Shown: positions 37,800 to 47,833 of the stretch, piece by piece | Layout: every line of letters starts with the position of its first letter | How positions within the stretch are numbered: position 1 is the first letter of the stretch | Assembly: GCA_021234155.1 (NCBI GenBank) | Contig: JAJEKV010000014.1 | Coordinates: 12,877,836-12,941,835, forward strand | DNA: 64,000 nucleotides | Direction of reading: 5' to 3' | Source of the DNA: Isoetes taiwanensis | Lineage: Eukaryota; Streptophyta; Lycopodiopsida; Isoetales; Isoetaceae | Notes under the pieces: generated by a model | Seen by the model: the letters and a program-made list of their open reading frames with translations, nothing else | What the model was told of the DNA's origin: nothing | Database searches by the model: none | Position numbers and translations under genes: made by a program

Positions 37800-40700
37800 C
37801 ACCGGTTGAAGAAGAAACTATGGAAGAAGGATTGGACTCTCATGCAAGCACTTGAGGTCGACATCGGGTTGATTTCAATCCTCCTGTTGATGAAGTTTCG
37901 GAAAGCTTTATTACAAGCGAGCAAAGAAAATCGAAAACGAGAGGGTTTGTAGGGGTGGATCATTGACAAAGCCAATTAGAAGAAAGGTGAATGCTTACGT
38001 AAATCTCATAATGAATGAGGTATCTAATTTGACTCCAAAACAGCAAAGTATATTTGCAAGAAGATTATTGCGGGGACAAAAGATTGCAATTCCTATTTGA
38101 GCCGGTCATTGGAAGGCCTCAAGAGGCTATCGTGAAAATAGATCTGGTAAAGAATTTAAAGGATGGCCTCAAGGCGTCAAAAATGCAAATAGCAATGGCC
38201 GGACTTTGCCGCAAAGCATTACGTACTATCTATGGTGGTTGGAGAGGAAGGAGAATTCTGAGAAGACTTCACTTGACTAAGTTCTTTGAAAATACATCCT
38301 AGAAATATGAAACTAGCAGTGGAGAGAAGGAAAAGAATGTCACTAGGTGGAACAAATCTGTGGGCATTAGCAGGTCGAAATCCAAGAACAAATACGATAG
38401 ATCAGACTATGAAGGATATGGTTGCTCAGTTTTGGTTAGATAACTCAAAGGTTTCACCAAAAATTAGAGATGTCATGAAGAAGAGGACACAACCAATTCA
38501 ATATATTGACATTTACAGTCTGTTGTAATTTAGTGTAATTGCATCTTGTTTTTGAGAATAAAGATGTTTCTTATTTTGTAATGATGATGTAAAGTTTGTA
38601 GATTTCTTTACTTTTGGCGGAATAAAGATGTCTTTTATTTTGTTTTCTTGATGTAAAGTTTGTAAATGATTTCTTTACTTTTTGAATGTAATGTAGATGC
38701 GATCGCCCTAGTTGTTCTACATGGAAATGTCAAATTATTTCATGGCAACACGTACATGTATATTTGTTTACATGTATATTCTGGATGTATATTTGTTTAC
38801 ATGTATATTCTGGATGTATTGTAGATGTAGGCAGTAACTAAGAAGAAATTAGTGTGGAGATGTATTAATTGTCAAAAAATTATGTGACCATAGTAAATGA
38901 AATAAAATTCATGTCAGAATGTACATGTATATGTGGGAGTTTAGGGTCTTGAATATGTAAAAGATTTGTATGTAATGTAATGTAATGAGGTGACTAATTT
39001 TATTTCCTTTGTAATTTTACAAAATTTGAATTATTCAATTTTGTGGATCAGTATCCAGAGGTTCGGATTGGGCTTAGGCAATTTGAATACTTAAAACCTT
39101 CTTGCATTAGAAAGCTAAAGGAAAGAAACACATGTTGTTGCGTGAAACATGAGCAATCAGATCTGTACAAGGCGGGCATTTAATTTGATGAGGTCAAGAC
39201 TCCATGAAAATTGTTCGTGCAATTGTGGTGTGTGATCCGAAGCTCATCTTTGGAATATGTCAAGCCAAGGACAAGACATTTGATAATGTTAGCACATTTT
39301 GGAGGGCTATGGTATGTGACAGGCAAAGAAAGGCAATGAGTGGCATAAGCTACAATGTATCAAATCGATTGTGGAAACCGTGGGAAACAATTAATTGAGT
39401 TGTGTCCAAGAGAATACAAGGAGCGAGCATTGATCAAACGCTTGATTGGCAAGTCTATGGTTACGTTAATGAGCTCGAAGAAAGGAACTTCCACGAAGAC
39501 TAAAGCTAATTGACAAGAAAGGCAGCTCAAGTAATATGTTGGATAACATGTTTGATCATATGTCGAAGTTTGTATATCATAACTTTGTGGCACATTGGCA
39601 GAAAGCAAACAATTCAAAGGAATCCATGAAGAGTCTTCATTGATGATCTGAAGTATTATCGGTTGTTGATTTCTGAGAATTATACTTTGAAGCCATTCAA
39701 CGAGATTCAAGCACAACATTGGTACAATGAACAAATCAGCATATTGGTCCACATCCACGATGTTCAAGGTAGCGGGGTAAAATGAGGAAATGTGTGCACT
39801 TCTTTATTTCAGATGACAAAACACATGATACTCACTTTGTACAAAAAGCATTCAAGATGCACCTCAATTGGCTGAAAAAGAAAATGGTCTTTGGTTATAT
39901 GAAATACCACTTAGTTTGATGCGGCGGTGTGCAGCCCAATTCAAGTCGAGAAGAGCTTTCTATCATGTAACTAGGTATCATCAAGAGCATAAGATCGAAT
40001 GCACTTTGGAATTTCTTTGGCTCGGGACATGGGAAGGGCACACATGACGGAGAAGGAGCCATAGCCAAACTATGGCTCGAGGCGAACAAAGAAAAAAAGG
40101 ATGGGAAAGTGATAAAAAATCGTACGGCGCATGTGAGGTTCTTGAAGAGAAAATTTCGATGTGGAAAGGGTATTTTGGAAGGTGTCGACATTGACCCGTT
40201 CCCAAAGATTTGATGTGCTCCCTGAAAGGGTGCAATCTCTTCATTGCGTATCATCCATAGATCCAAATGATCAATAAAGTTAATGTGTAGATCTCTTTCA
40301 TGTTTTTGTAAGGCATGCATCAATTTTGATTGGCTCGCTTGTGAGAATCTTGATCATTGTGGCGGTGGGAGTTGAGAAAACTAGAGCCTACAAACAGGGA
40401 CAATGTTGAAGAAGATGGGTGCGAGGCGGAGGACTTGTGGGGCAAATGGCGTGGACAATGTGGATGAGACGGGGTTGGAGATTATTTTGCATCATTCACA
40501 TCCCCGGACAATTATGAAAGGGTCCCTTATTATCTCATCCGAAGGTAATGAAGTGAAACATGCCCTCGAAGAAGACACCAAGGATGACTATGGAAATGAA
40601 TTTTATTGTGGTAATGAAGTTATAGCTAGTAACTACTTTGAATTGATTCCCGGGTTGCCATCAAAAGTACAGGCTTATTCAAGGAAAGAAAGTTCTTGTC

Positions 40701-40870
40701 CATCCCGAGTCAGTAATTGGGGTGAGATTTCCATTGGAGCCAGTCAAACATAAGATTAAAGGTACATCTTATGCATATGAACTGACTAACTATTGGCATG
40801 AAATGTTCTGGGAAATTTGCCAGAGATTGTAGAATCTACGTAATCGTTAACTTGTTGTTGAAGTAACTTT
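37800..40870 (+). pseudogene. Decayed DDE transposase with HGKG motif
   Basis: Frames must be joined by eye across many indels. N-terminal part (37930-38070): GGSLTKPIRRKVNAYVNLIM, PKQQSIFARRLL. Then 38240-38528: RNMKLAVERRKRMS and VAQFWLDNSKVSPKIRDVM. After an AT-rich gap: EVRIGLRQFEYLKPSCIRKL and TCCCVKHEQSDLYKAG (39050-39175), EWHKLQCIKSIVE, LIELCPREYKERALIK, a first Asp region IDDLKYYRLLISENYTL, NEIQAQHWYNEQ (about 39730), FISDDKTHDTHFVQKAF, a second Asp region next to AAQFKSRRAFYHVTRY (39930), and GSGHGKGTHDGEGAIAKLW (40030). The C-terminus ends near VHPESVIGVRFPLEPVKHK (40700-40750). These motifs match a family of large DDE-type transposase-like proteins I know mainly from animals (CCRYH, HGKG, DG.GA..K); the name is uncertain. 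This copy is inactive. Confidence 0.65.
38529..39030. other. AT-rich spacer inside the transposase gene
   Basis: No coding signal. A roughly 30-bp unit with ATATTTGTTTACATGTATATTCTGG recurs twice at 38758-38817. It may be an intron of the transposase or an insertion. Confidence 0.4.
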
Positions 40871-41855
40871 TCTATGCACTAAGGCATGGACTTGCAAACC
40901 GAATGTAATCGAGAATGTGAACAGATTAAAACACAAACATTAATATATTGTTTATATAGTTCCAAGACTGTTATACTTAGTGTAAGTTGTAAAAACACAT
41001 GTGAGCGTAAGGTCTCAAGATTCAAGATTCAAGACTCAAGATTCATCCGGAAGGTCGAGAAGCGGTGTGAGATCAGCAATGGTCCTGTTCGAAAATTGTG
41101 AGAAGAGTGTCGGGGCAATTTGTTTGGAAGTTGGTGAAGTCAATGAAGCAAGACATGTGCTTCTAAAACTGTTGCCATTTATGATAGAGATTGGTAAAGT
41201 ATGGTTTGAGGCTATTGAATCTCCAAACCTCCCCTTTTTCAGCACTTTGTTGATTGCTTTTGCATGCACAACTTCTGTTTAAGTTGAATGAGAATACTCT
41301 CTAGTTACGCTTTAGATAATTGGGATTCCTCATCCCCTTGTCATTTGCTACTCCCATAGCTCGATCCATGCTTCCAACATTGTTAAGTCTCCTCTCTGTG
41401 CATCCGTGTAGAACATCATAAGCAATTGTTAGATTAGGAACAAAAGCATGTTTAAGAATAGGAGTACCTACGAACTTCGTTGCCTCCGTTTGATTTTGTT
41501 CAATTGGTTTCGCTTTCGGCATTGATCTCCTCAAGAATCGGGTGCGCCAGGTGAGTTTGCATTTGAATTGGGGATATGGATTGTGATCTAGTCGTTCGAT
41601 CTCCTCCCGCCATCGGAATCAACCAGTCACCACAGGTAAAAAGGGAATTTTTATCCCTGTCTATTCCCTTCTCCCCTGTTTCTGATATGGCTCGTACCAT
41701 GCCAATGATTTGTTCCTTAACCAATGATTTGTGCCAATGATTTGTTCAACATTCTTTTCTCAAAATCTATCCCACTGTCCTCTTTTTCTGACCCAATTGG
41801 CCAATGGTTGATGCTGGCATATATCCCACAAGCCTAGCTCAAATGAAAGGGCTAT
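40871..41855. other. Mostly non-coding; weak minus-strand frames
   Basis: A microrepeat AAGATTCAAGA lies at 41015-41045. Minus-strand frames at 41500-41724 and 41301-41534 are short (about 75 codons) and unlike anything I recognise. I do not call a gene. Confidence 0.3.
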
Positions 41856-41859
41856 ACTC

Positions 41860-42180
41860 AATGTGGAATATTCCTTTCAATGTAATAAGAAATATTCCTT
41901 GTAACTATGGGTGCACTTAAACAAACTAAAGAATATTCCTTTGAAGGTAATAAGGAATATTCTTGATAACTAGGCACTAAGGAATATTCCTTTCAATGCA
42001 AAAAGGAATATTCCTTTCAAGGTAATAGGAATATTCCTTGTAACTATGGGTGCACTTAAACAAACTAAAGAATATTCCTTTGAAGGTAATAAGGAATATT
42101 CCTGACAACTAGGCACTAAGGAATATTCCTTTCAATGCAATAAGGAATATTCCTTTCAAGGTAATAAGGAATATTTCTTG
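41860..42180. repeat. Palindrome-dense tandem repeat (GGAATATTCC), unit about 139 bp
   Basis: About twelve copies of a GGAATATTCC-like palindrome occur in 320 bp, inside a 139-bp unit repeated about 2.3 times (GTAACTATGGGTGCAC at about 41901 and 42040). The palindrome reads the same on both strands. Further single copies lie near 42720. Confidence 0.9.
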
Positions 42181-42900
42181 TTATCTCTATATTGTTGACT
42201 CACGCTTTACCAAACACAATATGCATAGGTACACAATATGCCTTAACATAATCCATTCATTTGGCATTTGTTGATTTGGCAATTGTTGATTTGGTAACAT
42301 GTGGAACATTGAATGCATGTGGGATATTTGAGCCCATTACTAAAAAAAAAGGGTGGACTAGGATTACATCTTGGACAGTTATGACACGCTGGCCTGTAAC
42401 TGAAGATTACAAGCCAGCGAGCCATAACTTTTCAACATCTAATCTCTATCCACACTTATCAATGAAGCAACAAAACCCTATTTATATATGCGCACGATTT
42501 TTGTGATATATGCATGTGGGATATTGCTAACTTTGTGTTAGGGTTGTGCTAACTGCATACCAAGCAATTGGTCTCATAATATGGTTCAACTTATACATTT
42601 TACATTTGCAAAAATATTGAGGTGGGTGGATCGGCTCCCGAGGTGTGAAATCGTATGCATGGATAGGGGAATTTTATTTGGAGGGTTTTTTTGTGGATGG
42701 CTTAGAGGGTTTTACAAGAGAATATTCCTTAGAATATTTTGTTATGGCATGTTGTACTAGTTGCCATTTTTTTGGTAACATGTATCAGAATGAACATATA
42801 CCAGAATGAATTCTGTACGAGTCAACGTATAGGTAAATCAAAATGGACTGAATAATATATGTATTGCATACATTCACTAATATATACAGTGCAGGTTACC
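42181..42900. other. AT-rich region, no gene seen
   Basis: It contains a few AGAATATTCC remnants and a short TTGATTTGGCAATTG duplication at 42268-42300. Frames are under 85 codons and featureless. Confidence 0.4.
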
Positions 42901-42962
42901 AGCCACACTATTAACTATTAGAATTTGATATGAAAAAGTGCCTACAAAGAACTGTCGCTTCC

Positions 42963-43195
42963 TCGGTACTCCCTAAAACATTTGTACTAGCTTGTACAGG
43001 ATGTCCAATTGTTCTTTCCACACCATACTGTTCACTATCACGTGATGTATTAACACAATTAGCTTCCATATCTCGTTTCTCATCCTCTTTTCTATCAAAG
43101 CATCTTGCAATGCCATGGCCATCACGACCACAATATTCACACACAATAGATTGATATCTAGATTGATATCCACGTGACCCACGACCACATCCATA
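42963..43195 (-). repeat. Copia gag zinc-knuckle fragment, inverted copy
   Basis: 233 bp on the minus strand match 52856-53088 on the plus strand at about 98% (4 differences seen). It encodes CEYCGRDGHGIARCF, a CCHC knuckle of copia gag. It abuts the 3' end of the ParB-like gene, whose last frame reads into it. Confidence 0.9.
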
Positions 43196-45821
43196 ATGTC
43201 CCAAATGAGAACGATGCTTGAATTAAAGAAGTATTGCATACGTTCCATGGTGGAATCTCAAAATACTCCTCGCAAGGCATGTTATTTGTAGGGAAATCAA
43301 TAATAACTAATTCAAATCCACAATCTCTGACATTACCACTTCTCTTGTACTCATGTGGCTTCCTAGCATGCCTTTTTGCAAATTCTCTAACGTCTTGAAA
43401 AACTGGAGCATCGACCTTCTTTGAATATTGTTCATAGGCACGCAAGATGTCTCCACAATGCAATTCAAGCGAGGTGTTGGAGACCACCTTGGAAATGTCG
43501 AAAGGGTGGACATCTTCCTCAACTTCGGCTAAATCCAGATCGATTCTTGTACCAGCTGCCACATGGTTGTAAAAAAATCAATAGGTACATGAATGCAAAG
43601 AAATAATGATAATTATTTACCAGAAATTTTTTGTGACTTCTCTTGCTTTCTTCTCTTTCTTTTTAGATCTCCTTTATCAATTGGATCATCCAAACTTGTT
43701 TTTGTCGTTCCAGGTGAATCCACTTTTCTTTTAAGAGCCGGAACTTTCACATTTGCCTTATACTCCTCCTCCTCCTCTTCACTTAATGGATATTCTCCAA
43801 TAGCAAAATCGATCCACCAGGGACAATTTTGAATTTCATAATCACTTAGACCACCTTGCCTATCCAAGTTCCCCTTTTTTGAGTACATGCAATTTTCATC
43901 TGTGGACTTCCAACATTCCAATTCAGTTGGCAGGTTTGCTAAAAGTTTCTCACCGAGAAGGTGTTTGTAATATCTGCAAAATTGCACAAAACGTTTAAAT
44001 GTATTCACATAAAAAAAAATGCAGAAACTCTATTACTTATACCTGTAGGCTACTCTTCTTGAACTTCTATCAATCTCATAAGAGGACGCCAGAGCCACAG
44101 TTGCAGACATGTGTTTGTGATATGGCTTGAACATAGAGGCTCTATTCTTTAATTTGAAGGCTCGGAACCAACTTTCTAAGTCACCACCATGTGGTACTTG
44201 AATCTGCAATTGATATGTTGCAGCAGTCTCACTGAATACTTCACTAGACTTCTCCACCAAATGCTCCAACCAAACTTCTTTTTTTATCCAATCTTTGAAG
44301 CTTTTATCACCCTTAGGAATCCCGTACGTACTATGGATCGCAGAACCAGATGACATCCAATGCACCCAACGATCTCTTACGTCATTGGGTACCTTAGCCT
44401 TCACCATCTCGAGGAGCTTTTCAATTGACAATCTAGAAGTTTTGGAGTCAAAATCAGCCCTAGTAACAGCATCTAACCAACTTGTCCCCAATGCAGGATT
44501 GACAATGGCAAGCATCTTTCCCATTTTTTGTACCCATTTATCTTGAACCCTTTTTGTTGCTGCTGTACGTAAGGCATCTTTGTCATCACCATCTTTTGCT
44601 GCTGCCAATTCAACCGCTATCTCTTTATCCATTTGCCTCTATTTAAATCAAAGAGGTGGTGTGAGCACACAATTAAGGACACTAAATTCAAAAGGGTTAC
44701 TAAACAGATATGGAGTGTAACCTGAAATAGTATCTTGCAGTAAGCCAAACGTGGTAGTTGATACCATTGTTCTGTACCAGTGCTTGAAGAAGCATTATCT
44801 TTTATCTTCAATGTAGCTAGGTATTGAGGATCCAATTTGGAAAAGTATTGCTCTGGATTTGCTGTAGCAATTTTGTGGACACTATAAATTGTATCCTTCA
44901 TTGTGTTATGCACAACACCATCCTCGTTCAACCTGAAGTCCACATAAAAATAATCAACATAATTGAATAGTGTAACAGATCCAGAATATTCAATCCACTT
45001 ACTCATTAACTCTGTTGAGGGCCGATATGAGTTGTTGAACATGGCACTTCTCCACATCAATGAAAGACACTTCAACACGAATGTGCCTACTCTTCTCATA
45101 ACAGAATTGATGGTTGTAGCGTATCTCCTCCATCCAACCTGCTGTTCTATGATTACCATCCCAACAAAGAAACATCTTGCCTGATAAGTCCTTCCATTCT
45201 TCGGAATCTTCAAGTTCCTTCTCGAAGTCGTCGTTGACCTCATTCCAGTAATCATCCCATTTAGAGCGAATAGAGTCAGTGACTGGAACATCACATCCCT
45301 TAATGGATTTCATGGATAACACAAATTTTCCTTTCTCAGGTAAATAACCATCATTACGAAGTATATCCCTCATCTTAGTATCACATCTAGACACAGCACG
45401 TACGGCCTCATTCCGCAAGATACGGCAAAGAGGTATCTTGGGAGGTTCTGATCCTCTCTCGATGCGACATTTACTCATTATGTCAGCCACCATCTCGTGT
45501 GCAAAAACCTACACAAATTTCATGGTTAAATATTCCGCAAGCAGAGAGGGAAAATGATCTTATTAAACAGCGACATACCTGGGCAAATTCTGGATCAGTG
45601 GCAGTCATATCCTGGACATCATTTACTAGGCCTTTCTCTACCATTGGACTTTCTGTATCTTTTGTCATTGCTAAATCGGTGGATGCTTTTCCAGGGTTTA
45701 TATTTTTTGTGTCACCTATTGATACCTCAAGTGAACCTGAGTGCTTCTGCCGCCTTCTCTTTGGGGGTGTATAAGCAAGAGGGACAAATGGGATGGGAGT
45801 TTTGTTTCTAGTGTAAACCAT
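43158..45821 (-). CDS. Five-exon gene with ParB/sulfiredoxin-like DGNHR motif
   Basis: Model: ATG at 45821; exons 45821-45579, 45508-44722, 44638-44043, 43973-43621 and 43555-43158; introns of 65-83 bp with GT...AG ends; about 790 residues. Exon 1 (MVYTRNKTPIPFVPLAYTPP) has a basic KRRRQKH patch, a possible nuclear signal. Exon 2 carries KGKFVLSMKSIKGCDVPVTD, then GKMFLCWDGNHRTAGWMEE and RVEVSFIDVEKCHVQQLISA. That is the layout of ParB-like domains (hydrophobic strand, DGNHR, then a strand and helix). One frameshift lies near 45,000. Exons 3-4 are helical and charged (DKWVQKMGKMLAIVNPALG, WVHWMSSGSAIHSTYG). The function in the element is unknown; DNA/nucleotide binding or an NTP-dependent activity is suggested by the family. 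It diverges from the MULE-like gene. Confidence 0.6.
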
Positions 45822-45839
45822 AACCGATGGTCCAAACCG

Positions 45840-46065
45840 AGCTGATTCCTGCAATATTTAAAGTGCCAAAACAGGCTAGACAATGAAAAATACAAACAAA
45901 CAAAATAATCAAGGTACTACCAACAGGACATTTCAAATAAAGACTATGTTTACCGGTGTGTCTGGACCCCCCCATAACTATGCTAGAACAAATAACCACA
46001 TGGTCCAAACCGAGCTGATTCCTGCAGTATTTAAAGTGCCAATGCAGGTTAGACAATGAAAAATA
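45840..46065. repeat. Duplicated exon-1 edge sequence
   Basis: GGTCCAAACCGAGCTGATTC and the following 45 bp occur at about 45829 and 46001 (offset about 171 bp). It overlaps the 5' edge of the ParB-like gene, so the promoter region was partly duplicated. Confidence 0.8.
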
Positions 46066-46123
46066 ATTGAGGCAATAAATGAGGCATGATGATGGAAGCC
46101 AAAGCAAGATACAAGACCATGCT

Positions 46124-46398
46124 ACCTTAATACAAGCAAAAGCAGCATTAAGACGGATAAATGATTTCTGATTGAAGAAGAATCAAATCCTAGTACGAAT
46201 AGAAATATAAACAAGCAAACAGATCATTTTGCAATTGCTATAGAAAATGGAGACTTCAGTTGGGATGATAATGTAGATATTCCTACCTTGACGAACATCA
46301 ACCTACTGGTAAGTGAAGGAGAACTTGTTGCAGTGTGTGGGCCTGTTGGTTCTGGATAGTCGACTCTTATACAATCGATATTAGGAGAAGTCCCATGA
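46124..46398 (+). pseudogene. Captured ABCC (MRP-type) transporter fragment
   Basis: The plus strand reads TLIQAKAALRRINDF, a frameshift, then FAIAIENGDFSWDDNVDIPT, LTNINLLVSEGELVAVCG and PVGSG*STLIQSILGEVP. This is the linker between the first membrane domain and first nucleotide-binding domain of plant ABCC transporters, with the Walker A motif GPVGSGKST. The Walker Lys is a TAG stop (46357-46359). Only about 90 codons are present, with no introns visible, inside the giant transposon. It is a captured host fragment, not a working gene. Confidence 0.85.
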
Positions 46399-46826
46399 TG
46401 TTCAAGGTTTGTAAGCCTATTCAGACGTAGAAACTACTGCATTCTTCTTTAAGGTTTGCTCTTCAAACTGAATACAAGAACTATTCCTTGCAGGAGTATA
46501 TCCAGGTATTTATCTTCTGAGTTAAATGCTGCAGAAACTTTCCAGAAACTTTGCAGAAGGTATTTATCTTCTGAGTTTATCCTTGAGGCACTTTCCAAGA
46601 AAACTATGATATTGGTTACTCACCAAAACATAAAGCCTGCAATCAGCCGAATTCAAATGAAACAGACAAAGTATTCATGCTACACTGCAATCTCTACACG
46701 TCCACACACTATCTCTACAAAGTATTCATGCTACACTGCAATCTCTACATGTCTTTACCTGTTGCAAAATCTGTGATGCCACTATGTCTGGAGCCCCCAC
46801 AGATCGCTTGTCCTGCACAGAAACAT

Positions 46827-47426
46827 GGAGGAGCGCCGCCGCACTAGGTCCAAAAGGCACTAGGTTGTGAACTGGATTGCACAAATAGTTGGAGCAGCGC
46901 CGCCGCACAAGGTCTGGAATGCCCCATTCCGGAAACACATCTTGCAAACGTAGTTCAGAAATACAGATCTTGCAAACGTAGTTCAGAAAACATTCTTAAG
47001 ACAGATCTATTACCATATTCGAATGGAGCTCCGCATTCAGTCTGGATTGCACAAAAACATGGAGGAGCGCCGCCGCACTCGATCTGGAAGGCAGAGATTT
47101 TTTTTCAAAACATAAGATGAAGCACAGAAAAATCATAAGAAGAGTATTCCCCCGCTGTGCACACTAAGTTTGGCTAGCACCGAAACATAGAGGAGCGCCG
47201 CCGCACTCCCTCTAGAAGGCACAGGCGTTTTCCAGGATCACAAACGTTTTTCTAAAAAAAAGAAAGGCACAGGCATTTTGCAGAATCACAAAAGAAAGGC
47301 ACAGGCATTTTACAGAATCACAAAAGAAAGGCACAGGTGTTTACCAGATGCGGTCACATTCAGTAAGAAATGCACACTCCCTCCACATTCAGTTTGGCAC
47401 AGAAACAACGAGGCGCGCCGCCGCAC
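46827..47426. repeat. Five GC-rich repeats (GGAGCGCCGCCGCAC) in an AT-rich divergent intergenic region
   Basis: Cores at 46827-46844, 46891-46908, 47061-47078, 47191-47206 and 47411-47426, each inside a roughly 50-bp unit (GCACAGAAACATGGAGGAG...ACTxGGTCTGGAAGGCAC). They lie between the divergent ParB-like and MULE-like genes. The core contains the GCCGCC element known from plant ERF sites. They may be promoter or transposase binding sites; this is inference. Confidence 0.85.
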
Positions 47427-47833
47427 TACGTCCAAATGGATGAGCTTTTTCCACCTGAAAGTTATATTTTGAAATGATCTTCAACTTTTCTTTCCAATTT
47501 TTTTCCCAAACGAACTTAGATATTTTAAATGAAAGTGGACTTTTTTTAAAATGATAGAACAATTTTAAAGGAAGCACAATTTTCTGGTTTTTGCAAATAA
47601 ACTGACAATTCCATAACGTATATAATTAATGTGATAAATTTTAAACGGTCAAGAAAGGTACAAAAGTAATTATCTTACGAAATTGTAGTAGTGCATTTTG
47701 CTAATTATGATTATTCGTGGCCCAAATTTAACGTGCTAAGGGATTTAATGTGTTAACGGATTTTCTTGTATTAGCATTCTAGTCTCGCATAGGGTGTATT
47801 GTCTGTGTAGCACGAGAATTTTTTTCTCAAGCA

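Noticed and set aside
43413-43832. Plus-strand frames antisense to the ParB-like gene
   Set aside because: Shadows of minus-strand exons whose splice sites and phase fit together.
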